From Bacteroidales bacterium UBA5226 (lineage in GTDB: Bacteria > Bacteroidota > Bacteroidia > Bacteroidales > UBA932): 64,000 bases of DNA. Shown in pieces: positions 23,865 to 32,901 of this stretch (position 1 is the stretch's first letter; each line of letters begins with the position of its first letter). Below the pieces are notes generated by a model. That model was given only the letters and a program-made list of their open reading frames with translations. It had not been told where the DNA came from and did not search any database. Location: positions 1 to 64,000 of the forward strand of contig DHUU01000018.1 of NCBI GenBank assembly GCA_002409325.1. Reading direction: 5' to 3'. The translations under genes and the position numbers were made by a program.

Positions 23865-25742
23865 TTAACGTCCCAGATACAGCAGTAAAACAGAAATATC
23901 GGCAGGAGACACCCCGGGAATCCTGGAGGCCTGACCTATTGTCCGGGGTTTGATTTTTTGTAGCTTTTGTCGCGACTCGGTAGACAGTGAAAGGATTTTA
24001 GAATAGTCAAATTTATCAGGAATGGCCACCGTGTCGAGTCTGAGGATTTTCTCTGCAAAAGCTTTTTCTCTTTCTATATAACCTCTGTACTTTATCACAA
24101 TCTCTGCAGACTCATAAAATTCTGCCGCCCTGGGATCCTCTTCATATAATGTTCCACGTGGAACAAAACCAACAATATCCTCCCAGCTGACTTGTGGTCT
24201 GCTCAAAATTTGAGCCAGTTTTCTTTTGGTGTTCATTGGAGCAGTTCCAGCCTTGACCAGTATTTCATTCGCCTTTTCAGGTTCAACAGATGTGCTCTCA
24301 AGCCATTTCAGGATATTGTTTCTCTTTTCAATTTTTTTTATCAGCAGGTTGTATCTTGCTTCTTTTACAAGGCCTATGTTATAGCCTTTTGGCGTCAGCC
24401 TTTCGTCTGCATTGTCCTGCCTTAAAAGTATCCTGAATTCTGCACGGGAGGTAAACATTCGGTAAGGTTCGTCAACGCCTTTGGTTACCAGATCGTCTAT
24501 GAGCACGCCCATGTAGGCCTGATTCCTGTTTAAAGTCAGCGGTTCCAGTTTGTTGATCTTTTGGTGTGCATTGATCCCCGCCATCAACCCCTGTGCCGCG
24601 GCCTCTTCGTAACCTGTTGTGCCATTTACCTGACCTGCAAAAAATAGATTTTCTATATTTTTTACTTCCAGTGAGTGAAAAAGTTGTGTTGGCGGAAAAT
24701 AATCGTATTCAACGGCATAACCCGGACTGTGAAATCTTGCGTTTTCCAGACCCTTTATTTTCCTTATCGCCTGAAATTGTATTTCTATTGGAAGTGACGA
24801 GGCAAATCCCTGTAAATAATATTGGTTTGTATTCCATCCTTCCGGTTCCAGAAAAAGGGGGTGTTGTTCTTTATCTTCAAAGGTTCTTAATTTATCTTCA
24901 ATACTTGGACAGTATCTTGGGCCTTTCCCGCTGATTCTTCCTGCAAAAAGAGGAGAATCCTTAAAACCTTCTCTTAGTTTCTCATGAACTGCAGAATTGG
25001 TGTACACCATATAGCAGTCCATTTGTTTTTGTTTCTCCTGTATGGCTGAAAGCGTATTTAAAAAAGAAAATTTTTGTGGTTTAGTGTCTCCTTTTTGTAT
25101 CTGCAAAGAAGTAAAATCAACCGTTCTGCCGTCTATTCTGGGAGGCGTTCCGGTTTTCATACGTTCTATCTGTATTCCTTTTTCCTTAAGCTGTCTGCTT
25201 AATCCTACTGCGGGTGTCTCTCCTATTCTTCCACCGGGTGCAGATTTCCATCCAATGAAAATCAACCCGTTTAAAAAAGTTCCATTTGTAAGAATCACAG
25301 CTTGCGCAAAGATTTCTTGTTGGAATTCTGTTTTTACTCCAATTACTTTATTCCCGTCAAATAAAAGGGAAACCACCTGGTCTTGCCATATATACAGTCC
25401 TTCTGTGTTTTCCAGGATTTCTCTCCAGGTCATGGAAAATAACATTCTGTCGCATTGTGCCCTGGGGCTCCACATAGCCGGCCCTTTGGAGCGGTTCAGC
25501 ATTCTGAATTGTATGGTGCTTTTGTCGGTTACAAGTCCCATAGCTCCACCCATGGCGTCTATCTCTCTGACAATCTGTCCCTTTGCAATGCCTCCAACAG
25601 CCGGGTTGCACGACATCTGTGCCATTTTTGTTATATCCATGGTGACGAGCAATGTTTTTGACCCGAGTTTTGCTGCTGCATGGGCTGCTTCGCATCCTGC
25701 ATGTCCTGCTCCCACTACTATAATGTCGTAATGATTGGTCAT
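23865..25742 (-). CDS. mnmG: tRNA wobble-uridine modification enzyme MnmG (GidA)
   Basis: With MnmE, it installs the carboxymethylaminomethyl group on U34 of certain tRNAs, using FAD. The 625 residues begin with the FAD-binding VVGAGHAGCEAAHAAAKLG. They include the two family signatures GGIAKGQIVREIDAMGG and FFAGQVNGTTGYEEAAAQG, and end in the helical MnmE-contacting domain. The start overlaps the end of ybeY by 4 nt. mnmE is not in the window. Confidence 0.97.
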   Translation of the reverse strand: MTNHYDIIVVGAGHAGCEAAHAAAKLGSKTLLVTMDITKMAQMSCNPAVGGIAKGQIVREIDAMGGAMGLVTDKSTIQFRMLNRSKGPAMWSPRAQCDRMLFSMTWREILENTEGLYIWQDQVVSLLFDGNKVIGVKTEFQQEIFAQAVILTNGTFLNGLIFIGWKSAPGGRIGETPAVGLSRQLKEKGIQIERMKTGTPPRIDGRTVDFTSLQIQKGDTKPQKFSFLNTLSAIQEKQKQMDCYMVYTNSAVHEKLREGFKDSPLFAGRISGKGPRYCPSIEDKLRTFEDKEQHPLFLEPEGWNTNQYYLQGFASSLPIEIQFQAIRKIKGLENARFHSPGYAVEYDYFPPTQLFHSLEVKNIENLFFAGQVNGTTGYEEAAAQGLMAGINAHQKINKLEPLTLNRNQAYMGVLIDDLVTKGVDEPYRMFTSRAEFRILLRQDNADERLTPKGYNIGLVKEARYNLLIKKIEKRNNILKWLESTSVEPEKANEILVKAGTAPMNTKRKLAQILSRPQVSWEDIVGFVPRGTLYEEDPRAAEFYESAEIVIKYRGYIEREKAFAEKILRLDTVAIPDKFDYSKILSLSTESRQKLQKIKPRTIGQASRIPGVSPADISVLLLYLGR

Positions 25743-26173
25743 TTAAATGGATTTATCGTTACCTCGCTTAAAGCGGCGTCTTCTGCCCTGCTCATGCATT
25801 TTCTTTCTTCGGGTGTTTGGTCGTTCATGCCTGACATATGGAGTATCCCGTGAATTATTACTCTTAATAATTCCTGTTCTTTGGTCTGTTCATATTTGCT
25901 AGCATTAAAAAAAACAGTTTCAGGATCTACAAAAACATCTCCGCTTAGGCGTTTACTGTTTTTTTCTGAATATGTAAATGTTATTACATCTGTATAATGA
26001 TCGTGATTCAGGTATTTTTTGTTTAACTGCAGCATATATTCTGAATTGCAAAATATAATACCAATATCGCCCGCCTGTTTTCCGTAAGTTTTCAGCACAT
26101 TGGATATCCATTTTTTTATGGCACGTCTGTTGCATATTTTTAGAAGGGTATTGCTTGTGTGAAAAAGAATCAT
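25739..26173 (-). CDS. ybeY: Endoribonuclease YbeY (rRNA maturation)
   Basis: A metal-dependent RNase used in 16S rRNA 3' maturation and ribosome quality control. The 144 residues contain DVITFTYSE, SGDVFVDPETV and the metal motif HGILHMSGMND. The third zinc ligand, usually His, is Asp here, a replacement that I recall as common in Bacteroidetes members, so the enzyme is probably still active. It precedes mnmG with a 4-nt overlap. Confidence 0.94.
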   Translation of the reverse strand: MILFHTSNTLLKICNRRAIKKWISNVLKTYGKQAGDIGIIFCNSEYMLQLNKKYLNHDHYTDVITFTYSEKNSKRLSGDVFVDPETVFFNASKYEQTKEQELLRVIIHGILHMSGMNDQTPEERKCMSRAEDAALSEVTINPFK

Positions 26174-26195
26174 GGCCTTATGTTAAATAACGCAG

Positions 26196-26203
26196 CAAAA
26201 TTA
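26196..26203 (-). promoter_or_regulatory. -7 box of ybeY-mnmG
   Basis: TAATTTTG on the minus strand matches TAnnTTTG, 22 nt before the ybeY ATG. It lies back to back with the tRNA-Ala promoter. Confidence 0.45.
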
Positions 26204-26208
26204 CTAAA

Positions 26209-26238
26209 TTGTTTATTAAAAAATTTTTTTTACATTTG
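26209..26238 (+). promoter_or_regulatory. Two-box promoter of tRNA-Ala
   Basis: A -33 TTG (26209-26211), a 19-nt AT-rich spacer and a perfect -7 box TACATTTG (26231-26238) end 11 nt before the mature tRNA. This is the clearest Bacteroidetes-type promoter in the window. Confidence 0.7.
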
Positions 26239-26249
26239 CAAGCCTTGAT

Positions 26250-26323
<74 letters not shown>

Positions 26324-26345
26324 CACGATTAATATTTTTTAAATA

Positions 26346-27038
26346 ATGGAACTTAAAAAAAGCCCTAAAGCAAATCTTGAAAACAAAAGAATGCTTTTTA
26401 TTGAGATCGGCCTGGTCGTTGCTCTTGTAGTTGTTCTGGCTGCTTTTGAATACAAGACTTACGAAAAAAACGCCAGTTTTATCGATGCTGAGGTTAAGCA
26501 AGTCATTGAAGAAGAGCAGATCCCCGTAACGCTTGAAACACCTCCCCCTCCGCCTGAAACTCCCCAGGCACCTTTACTTTCCGATGCTATTGAAATTGTT
26601 GACGATGACATCACCATTGAAGATGACATTATCATCGAATCAGAAGATGACGCTTCTTTTGCCGTAGAAATACGTGATTATATCAATTATACTCAAGAGG
26701 AGACCGTTGAGGAAGAGGAAATCCCAGTTGCCATTGTTGAAGAAAAGCCCACGTTCCTTGGTGGAGACGAGAATACCTTTACAAAATGGGTATTTGAGCG
26801 TATTGTTTATCCCGAGGTAGCCAAAGAAAATGGCGTGCAGGGCCGTGTTACACTTACTTTCATTGTAGATTCAGATGGTTATGTCAAGAATGTTATGGTT
26901 CTGCGCGGAGTGGATCCATCCATTGACAAAGAGGCTGTTCGCGTAGTTTCTTCTTCACCCAGGTGGAAACCGGGCAGACAGCGTGACAAGAACGTGAGGG
27001 TACGTTATAATTTTCCCCTTAACTTCCAGCTCAGATAA
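26346..27038 (+). CDS. TonB-family energy transducer
   Basis: Links the proton-motive force of the inner membrane to outer-membrane receptors. The 230 residues have one membrane anchor near the N-terminus (about 22-40), a short proline-rich stretch (TPPPPPETPQAP), a very acidic periplasmic spacer and a C-terminal TonB domain (about 150-230, with GVQGRVTLTFIVDSDG). It lacks ExbB/ExbD neighbours. It starts 23 nt after tRNA-Ala, so read-through from the tRNA promoter is possible, and it ends at a strong terminator. The nearest receptor, at 21361-23724, could be a client, but there is no direct evidence. Confidence 0.9.
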   Translation: MELKKSPKANLENKRMLFIEIGLVVALVVVLAAFEYKTYEKNASFIDAEVKQVIEEEQIPVTLETPPPPPETPQAPLLSDAIEIVDDDITIEDDIIIESEDDASFAVEIRDYINYTQEETVEEEEIPVAIVEEKPTFLGGDENTFTKWVFERIVYPEVAKENGVQGRVTLTFIVDSDGYVKNVMVLRGVDPSIDKEAVRVVSSSPRWKPGRQRDKNVRVRYNFPLNFQLR

Positions 27039-27065
27039 GCAATCAGTAATTTATACACTTATTTT

Positions 27066-27095
27066 AAGCGCCCGGAATTTTAGGGCGCTTTTTTT
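27066..27095 (+). terminator. Intrinsic terminator after the tonB-like gene
   Basis: AAGCGCCC and GGGCGCTT form an 8-bp stem with a 9-nt loop, followed by seven T. It lies 28 nt past the stop codon and just before hflX. Confidence 0.9.
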
Positions 27096-27101
27096 GACTT
27101 T

Positions 27102-28259
27102 ATGGAAATCGTAAAAGAACCAGACAAAGCTGTATTTATTGGTATACTCCGGCCCGGAACCGATCCGGCGCTATTTGATGATTATCTGAATGAACTTGAA
27201 TTCCTTGCAGAGACAGCAGGTCTTAACAGCGGCGGTCGCTTCTATCAACGGCTTGAGAAGCCCCACCCCAACACTTATCTGGGTAGCGGGAAACTTGAAG
27301 AACTGGCCTCTTTTATAAAATCAGAAAATATTTCCATTGCTATTTTTGATGATGAATTATCTCCCTCTCAATTGCGCAACCTGGATAACATTCTTGCCTG
27401 CCGTATCCTTGACAGGACCAATCTCATTCTGGACATATTTGCCCAGCGTGCCAAAACCGCCTATGCAAAAACTCAGGTAGAACTGGCACAATACCAATAC
27501 CTGCTTCCTCGTCTGACGCGTATGTGGACCCACCTGGAAAGGCAACGCGGGGGTATTGGCATGCGTGGCCCCGGGGAATCACAGCTCGAAACAGACCGGC
27601 GTATTATTCTGGATAAAATAGCCCTGCTCAAAGAAAAACTACAAAAAATTGACCGTCAGATGATATCCCAGCGGGGCAACAGGGGTTCTCTGACAAGGAT
27701 GGCTCTTGTGGGCTATACAAACGTGGGAAAGAGCACGATTCTGAATCTTTTGGCAAAAACCGACGTCTTTGCGGAAAACAAACTGTTTGCCACACTGGAC
27801 ACTACGGTCCGCAAAGTGGTAGTGGAAAATATTCCGTTTCTGGTAAGCGACACTGTTGGTTTTATCCGTAAACTGCCTACGCAGCTGGTGGAATCATTTA
27901 AAAGCACCCTGGATGAAGTGCGCGAAAGCGATGTCCTGGTTCATATTGTGGATGTTTCACATCCCAACTTTGAGGAAATGATGCACGTAGTCCAGAATAC
28001 CCTTCGGGATATCGGGTGTGCAGATAAACCTGTTTATGTTGTTTTCAATAAAATTGACGCTTTTCAGGAGCATCAGACACCTGAAGGCGGGTTCAGTCTT
28101 GAGTCTCTTAAAAAAACATGGCTATCAAAATTGCATGATCCCTGTGTTTTCATCTCTGCAAAGGAAAAAATCAACATTGATAAGTTTCGCCGGGATCTCT
28201 ACGGCATGGCCGCCGAAGTGCAGGCCGGCCGATATCCCTTCGGGACGTTCCTGTGGTAA
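27102..28259 (+). CDS. hflX: Ribosome-associated GTPase HflX
   Basis: Splits or rescues stalled ribosomes under stress. The 385 residues show the N-terminal HflX domain (GSGKLEEL, IFDDELSPSQLRNL, RILDRTNLILDIFAQRA), the glycine-rich linker RGGIGMRGPGESQLETDRR, and the G domain (G1 GYTNVGKST near 207, G3 DTVGF, G4 NKID). The length is normal. The start is 7 nt after the T-tract of the terminator, so its promoter must lie in or before the hairpin. The region after the stop (28260-28396) holds no gene. Confidence 0.95.
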   Translation: MEIVKEPDKAVFIGILRPGTDPALFDDYLNELEFLAETAGLNSGGRFYQRLEKPHPNTYLGSGKLEELASFIKSENISIAIFDDELSPSQLRNLDNILACRILDRTNLILDIFAQRAKTAYAKTQVELAQYQYLLPRLTRMWTHLERQRGGIGMRGPGESQLETDRRIILDKIALLKEKLQKIDRQMISQRGNRGSLTRMALVGYTNVGKSTILNLLAKTDVFAENKLFATLDTTVRKVVVENIPFLVSDTVGFIRKLPTQLVESFKSTLDEVRESDVLVHIVDVSHPNFEEMMHVVQNTLRDIGCADKPVYVVFNKIDAFQEHQTPEGGFSLESLKKTWLSKLHDPCVFISAKEKINIDKFRRDLYGMAAEVQAGRYPFGTFLW

Positions 28260-28378
28260 TTACAGGCATATTTTTTTGCACATTTATGGACAGGAACCAT
28301 TCTCTGATGTTCCCTTGTTCATTGCGCAGATTCTTGTCACGCTAGAAACATAGTCTCCTCCATTTTTGAAAATTTTTA

Positions 28379-28386
28379 TATTTTTG
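28379..28386 (+). promoter_or_regulatory. Possible -7 box of the 28397 lipoprotein gene
   Basis: TATTTTTG matches TAnnTTTG and lies 10 nt before the ATG. The spacing to a TTG upstream is too short, so support is moderate. Confidence 0.4.
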
Positions 28387-28396
28387 TGAAGACACT

Positions 28397-29014
28397 ATGC
28401 CTGTTATGTACAATAAACGCTTAACCGGAACCATGGTGGCACTCGCTTTTATTGTTCCGGTCTTACACGGATGCAGTAGTAATCCCTTTAAATTCGTGGA
28501 TAATGCTTATGTGGGGACCTGGCATATTGACACCTCAAGGGTAAGCGTATCCATTTCAGTTGATGCGGGAAACGCTGCCGATCTGCAGATTTTTCTGCCA
28601 TTTGTCACCGAAAACTACCAGAACCTGCGCATTCTGCTCAAAGAACCCCATACCATACGGGTTGCCGGCTCAACACGTGAAGATCCCTATTCCGGGTCCT
28701 ATTCCCTTGTTTTCTCTTCGGGTAACGTCTATACAAGCTCCTATAAACTGGTGCGCAATATCCTTTTTCTTGCTTTTTACGACAATTCAGGAACACGTTT
28801 CACCATACCCTGCCAGGCAGATGGGAACACCCTCCAGATCGTTTATTCCACACCATACATGCGTGCCCTTATAAGGGATTACATAGAGGACCATTTCACA
28901 GACCAGGCAGACTACTATCTTTCTGTGTTCTCTTCAATTAGCGTAACCATTGAGGGGCTTAGCGTTTACAATACAAGAACCCGCGATTCAGCCGGGCAAT
29001 ATGTGCAACCGTAA
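28397..29014 (+). CDS. Lipoprotein of unknown function
   Basis: The family is not recognised. The 205 residues begin with a lipoprotein signal (hydrophobic from about residue 11, LHGC, C26). The mature part reads as mostly beta strands (GTWHIDTSRVSVSISV near the start, SGSYSLVFSSGNVYTSSYKL in the middle), which would fit a lipocalin-like or small barrel fold; that is a guess. A second ATG three codons in is an alternative start. The last 56 nt overlap the end of the convergent frdB gene. Confidence 0.7.
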   Translation: MPVMYNKRLTGTMVALAFIVPVLHGCSSNPFKFVDNAYVGTWHIDTSRVSVSISVDAGNAADLQIFLPFVTENYQNLRILLKEPHTIRVAGSTREDPYSGSYSLVFSSGNVYTSSYKLVRNILFLAFYDNSGTRFTIPCQADGNTLQIVYSTPYMRALIRDYIEDHFTDQADYYLSVFSSISVTIEGLSVYNTRTRDSAGQYVQP

Positions 29015-29705
29015 TGTTTTTGGGGCATTCCATCTGACACGCCCCTATATTGGTACAGGAGCCAAATCCCAGTTCATCCATCCTGGCCACCATGGCGCGT
29101 GCCCTGCGGCTTGCCTCGGGTTTTCCCTGGGGTAGAAGGGACAGGGCGCTCACCCTTGAAGCCACAAACAACATGGCAGACCGGTTCTTGCAGGTAGCCA
29201 CGCACGCCCCGCAACCGATACAGGCCGACGCGTCCATGCTTTCTTCTGCCACTTCTCTGGATATGAGGGATGTATTGGCTTCAGGCGCACTTCCTGCATT
29301 AGCGCTTATAAAACCGCCTGCCTGCAGAATTTTGTCAAAAGCCTTCCTGTCCACCATCAAATCCTTGATCACCGGAAATGCCCCGCAACGCCAGGGTTCA
29401 ACGGTTATTGTGCTGCCATCGCCGAAACGGCGCATATACAGCTGGCATGTTGTTATGCCCTGGTCCGGGCCATGAGGCCTCCCGTTAATGTACAATCCGC
29501 AGGCACCACAGATCCCTTCCCGGCAATCATGGTCAAAGGCTATTGTTTCCTGCCCCTGTGAAACCAGACGGTTATTGAGAATGTCCAGTAATTCAAGGAA
29601 AGAGGTATCCCCGGATATCCCCTCCATTTCAAAACGCTGGAAATAGCCCCTTGCCCTGGGGCCAGCCTGCCGCCATATTTTCAACACGAAAAACATCTTA
29701 CCCAT
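28959..29705 (-). CDS. Fumarate reductase/succinate dehydrogenase iron-sulfur subunit
   Basis: Passes electrons between the flavoprotein and the quinone side through three Fe-S clusters. From the ATG at 29705 it has 248 residues. The 2Fe-2S motif is CREGICGACGLYINGRPHG, then come CIGCGACVATC and CTNIGACQMECPKNI for the 4Fe-4S and 3Fe-4S clusters. The frame is open much further upstream, inside frdA, but those residues are not family-like. The start overlaps the frdA stop by 8 nt (ATGGGTAA). The C-terminus overlaps a convergent lipoprotein gene. Confidence 0.94.
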   Translation of the reverse strand: MGKMFFVLKIWRQAGPRARGYFQRFEMEGISGDTSFLELLDILNNRLVSQGQETIAFDHDCREGICGACGLYINGRPHGPDQGITTCQLYMRRFGDGSTITVEPWRCGAFPVIKDLMVDRKAFDKILQAGGFISANAGSAPEANTSLISREVAEESMDASACIGCGACVATCKNRSAMLFVASRVSALSLLPQGKPEASRRARAMVARMDELGFGSCTNIGACQMECPKNITVAHIARLNRGFLYCKR

Positions 29706-31641
29706 ACTTACGCTCTGACACATTAATATTCTCAAATACAAGAGGTTCCTTGTGCAAGAGAGGAGCCTGCCCCTGGTCTTGGTATTCCCAGGCAGCCACA
29801 TACAGGAAACGGCTGTCATCTCGCAGTGTCTCCCCTTCTTTTGTCTGGCTTTCAACACGAAAATGACCTCCGCATGATTCCTCACGGTGCAATGCGTCCC
29901 GCTGCATCAACCGGGCCAGTGTAAAATAGTTTTCCAGGTGGATAGCTTTTTCCAGCTCCTGGTTCACCGTAGTGTGGTTTCCGGTAATTCCTGCCTCCTT
30001 TCTGAACCATTGCTCCAGAGATTCCAGCTGGGGTACCATTGCGGCCAATCCCTCAGCAGACCTTTCAATCCCCAACCCGTCCCACATCAGGTTGCCCAGT
30101 GTGCGGTGAATCAGATCTACTGGCACACTGCCTTTTAGAGCCATGAGCCGCTCTATTCGTTCCTGCACTGCCACCTTGGCCTGCATAAATACATCCGAGG
30201 CAGCATCGGGACACAATTCTGTGGTTTTGTCTGCCAGATAACCAGGAAGCGTGTAGGGCAAAATAAAAAAGCCGTCTGCCAAACCTTGCATCAGTGCCGA
30301 AGCCCCCAGGCGGTTTGCCCCGTGGTCACTGAAATTCGCTTCGCCTATGGCAAACAAACCCTCCACGGTGGTCATAAGGTTGTAATCCACCCACAAACCG
30401 CCCATGGTATAATGAATGGCCGGGTAGATTTGCATGGGTTCTTTCCAGGGATCATCTCCCGTAATTTTTTCATACATCTGGAACAAATTCCCATATTGAC
30501 TTTCTATGAACTCTTTTCCGTGCTTTGCAATGGCGCCGGATAAATCAAGAAAAACGGCACGTCCTGTCCTGCTTACGCCCAGGCCGGAATCGCAGCGTTC
30601 CTTTCCCGCACGGGACGCCACGTCCCTGGGCACCAGGTTCCCGTATGAGGAATACCTTCGCTCCAGGTAATAATCCCTGTCCTGCTCAGGAATGGCCGAT
30701 GGTCTGATCTTGCCTTCGCGCAAAAGTTTCGCGTCTTCCTCCCTGGCGGGTACCCATAATCTTCCGTGGTTGCGGAGCGATTCACTCATCAGAGTGAGCT
30801 TGGACTGATATTGGCCGTGTACCGGTATGCACGTGGGATGTATCTGGACAAAACCCGGATTGGCAAAAAAGGCTCCCTTTTTCCAGCATTGGATCAGAGC
30901 CGATCCATTGGAATTCATCGCATTTGTAGAAAGGAAATAAACATTCCCGTACCCTCCTGTAGCCAGAACCACCGCATGGGCAGGGTAGGCGGTTATCCTT
31001 CCCGTGACCATATCCCGGGTAATAATCCCCCGGGCACGTCCGTGATCTGTTACCAGGTCCATCATTTGTTCCCGGCTATGGACGGTTACACTTCCCCGGG
31101 CAACCTGCCTGTTAAGCGAAGAATAGGCCGCCAGCAGCAGCTGCTGTCCCGTCTGTCCCCTTGCATAAAATGTCCTGCTAACAAGTGAACCCCCGAAAGA
31201 CCTATTGTCCAGGTATCCTCCGTAATCCCTGGCAAAAGGAACCCCAAGGGCAACGCAATGATCAATGATGGCGTTGCTCACCTGGGCAAGCCTGTACACA
31301 TTGGCCTCCCTGGATCTGAAATCCCCACCCCGCAAGGTATCCAGAAACAGGCGGTTTACAGAATCATTGTCGTTCCGGTAATTTTTTGCCGCATTGATTC
31401 CACCCTGCGCCGAGACCGAATGTGCCCTGCGCGGAGAATCGTTCATGCAAAATACATTCACGCGGTATCCCTGTTCCCCCAGGGCCGCTGCCGCCGAGGC
31501 CCCTGCAAGCCCTGTTCCCACGACGATTACATGCATCTTTTCCCTGTTTGTTGGAGACACCGTTTTCAGGGATTCTTTGCAGCGTGTCCATTTCAGTTCC
31601 AGCGGACCTTCCGGGATTTTTGAATCAAGGATCACAGACAT
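29698..31641 (-). CDS. Fumarate reductase/succinate dehydrogenase flavoprotein
   Basis: Interconverts fumarate and succinate with covalently bound FAD. The ATG at 31641 gives 647 residues, the length of the Bacteroides-type subunit. It begins with the typical DSKIPEGPLELKW, then the FAD motif VVGTGLAGASAAAALG, RRAHSVSAQGGINAA with the flavin-linking His, and HPTCIPVHGQYQS. The frame is open 50 codons upstream across the promoter and into the divergent gene. In Bacteroides a cytochrome b gene precedes frdA, but here the neighbour is a divergent namZ gene, so no membrane anchor is encoded nearby. Confidence 0.94.
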   Translation of the reverse strand: MSVILDSKIPEGPLELKWTRCKESLKTVSPTNREKMHVIVVGTGLAGASAAAALGEQGYRVNVFCMNDSPRRAHSVSAQGGINAAKNYRNDNDSVNRLFLDTLRGGDFRSREANVYRLAQVSNAIIDHCVALGVPFARDYGGYLDNRSFGGSLVSRTFYARGQTGQQLLLAAYSSLNRQVARGSVTVHSREQMMDLVTDHGRARGIITRDMVTGRITAYPAHAVVLATGGYGNVYFLSTNAMNSNGSALIQCWKKGAFFANPGFVQIHPTCIPVHGQYQSKLTLMSESLRNHGRLWVPAREEDAKLLREGKIRPSAIPEQDRDYYLERRYSSYGNLVPRDVASRAGKERCDSGLGVSRTGRAVFLDLSGAIAKHGKEFIESQYGNLFQMYEKITGDDPWKEPMQIYPAIHYTMGGLWVDYNLMTTVEGLFAIGEANFSDHGANRLGASALMQGLADGFFILPYTLPGYLADKTTELCPDAASDVFMQAKVAVQERIERLMALKGSVPVDLIHRTLGNLMWDGLGIERSAEGLAAMVPQLESLEQWFRKEAGITGNHTTVNQELEKAIHLENYFTLARLMQRDALHREESCGGHFRVESQTKEGETLRDDSRFLYVAAWEYQDQGQAPLLHKEPLVFENINVSERKYG

Positions 31642-31660
31642 GATGTTTTCGTTTGATAGA

Positions 31661-31689
31661 CAAAAATACAAAAGAATGCCGAGATGCAA
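31661..31689 (-). promoter_or_regulatory. Two-box promoter of frdA-frdB
   Basis: On the minus strand a TTG (31689-31687), an 18-nt spacer and a perfect -7 box TATTTTTG (31668-31661) lie 19 nt before the frdA ATG. Confidence 0.6.
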
Positions 31690-31709
31690 TTTTTTCATAA
31701 CTTCGTTGC

Positions 31710-32900
31710 ATGAAACACTTGTTTTACATCGGAATTCTGGGACTATCCCTATCGCTGGCTTCCTGCGGGAACCCACGGGAAAATTTCTCACTCCGCACCG
31801 GAGCGGAAAACACAGATGCTTACCTTTCCCTGCTCCAGGGAAAAAGGGTAGGGGTGCTTACCAACCACACTGCCCTTATGGACGGCACACACCTGATTGA
31901 CAGCCTGCTCTGCCTGGGTATGGATATCAGAATGATTTTTGCTCCGGAGCACGGTTTCAGGGGCAACGAAGACGCCGGTGCACAGATTGACCACCAGACA
32001 GATCCCCAAACCGGCATTCCCATCATATCGGTATACGGCCGCGATGCGGTCCCTGCAGACAGCCTGATGCAGCAAATTGATATAGCCATTTTTGATATTC
32101 AGGACGTGGGACTTCGTTTTTATACCTACCTGTCCTCCCTGTATTACCTGATGGAAGCCTGCGCCGCTAACAACGTTCCGCTGCTTGTGCTGGACCGGCC
32201 CAATCCAAACGGACACATAGTATCGGGTCCTGTGCTGGATATGCAATACCGTTCTTTTGTTGGGGTTATTCCCATCCCTGTAGTACACGGCATGACACTG
32301 GGCGAACTTGCCTGCATGATCAACGGGGAATTCTGGCTTAAAGACAGCCTGCAGGCTCCGCTGACCATAATTCCATGCCTGAACTACACGCACCAGACCC
32401 TCTACGAATTACCGGTAAAGCCCTCGCCCAACCTACCCAACAACCGCTCCATCTACCTGTACCCCTCCATTTGCCTGTTCGAGGCAACCCCTGTCAGCCT
32501 TGGGCGTGGAACCGATTTCCCCTTCCAGGTATACGGCCATCCTAAAATGGCCGGATATGATTTTTACTTTACGCCCCAATCTGTACCCGGGGCGCGGAAT
32601 CCCACTCAGAAGGGTGTCCTTTGTTACGGCGTGGACCTTCGCACTTCACCGCCTGACGAAGTGATCCGTGCCAACGGATTTGACCTTCAATACGTGATAG
32701 AAGCATACCGCAACCTGAATGAAAACGCAGGAATCGGGGATGAATTCTTTTCCTCGTATTTTGAAAAGCTTGTTGGCGTGGACTATGTCCGCCCTATGAT
32801 CCTCCAGGGAAAGAACGCCGATGAAATTGCAGCCCTCTGGTATGATCAGTTGGAGGAATTTAAGATCAAACGGAATCATTACCTGATCTATCCCCAATAA
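31710..32900 (+). CDS. namZ: NamZ-family exo-N-acetylmuramidase (DUF1343)
   Basis: Members of this family (GH171) remove terminal N-acetylmuramic acid from peptidoglycan glycan chains. The 396 residues start with a lipoprotein signal (LASC, C19). The conserved FAPEHGFRG region (77-85, with E80), the FDIQDVGLRFYTY stretch and LGRGTDFPFQVYGHP are all present, and the length fits. The product probably acts in the periplasm. The genes that follow within 1-2 nt (DUF4251 and GH20 hexosaminidase) suggest amino-sugar or cell-wall recovery. A TAACTTCG box (31698-31705) sits 4 nt upstream of the ATG. Confidence 0.88.
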   Translation: MKHLFYIGILGLSLSLASCGNPRENFSLRTGAENTDAYLSLLQGKRVGVLTNHTALMDGTHLIDSLLCLGMDIRMIFAPEHGFRGNEDAGAQIDHQTDPQTGIPIISVYGRDAVPADSLMQQIDIAIFDIQDVGLRFYTYLSSLYYLMEACAANNVPLLVLDRPNPNGHIVSGPVLDMQYRSFVGVIPIPVVHGMTLGELACMINGEFWLKDSLQAPLTIIPCLNYTHQTLYELPVKPSPNLPNNRSIYLYPSICLFEATPVSLGRGTDFPFQVYGHPKMAGYDFYFTPQSVPGARNPTQKGVLCYGVDLRTSPPDEVIRANGFDLQYVIEAYRNLNENAGIGDEFFSSYFEKLVGVDYVRPMILQGKNADEIAALWYDQLEEFKIKRNHYLIYPQ

Positions 32901-32901
32901 T

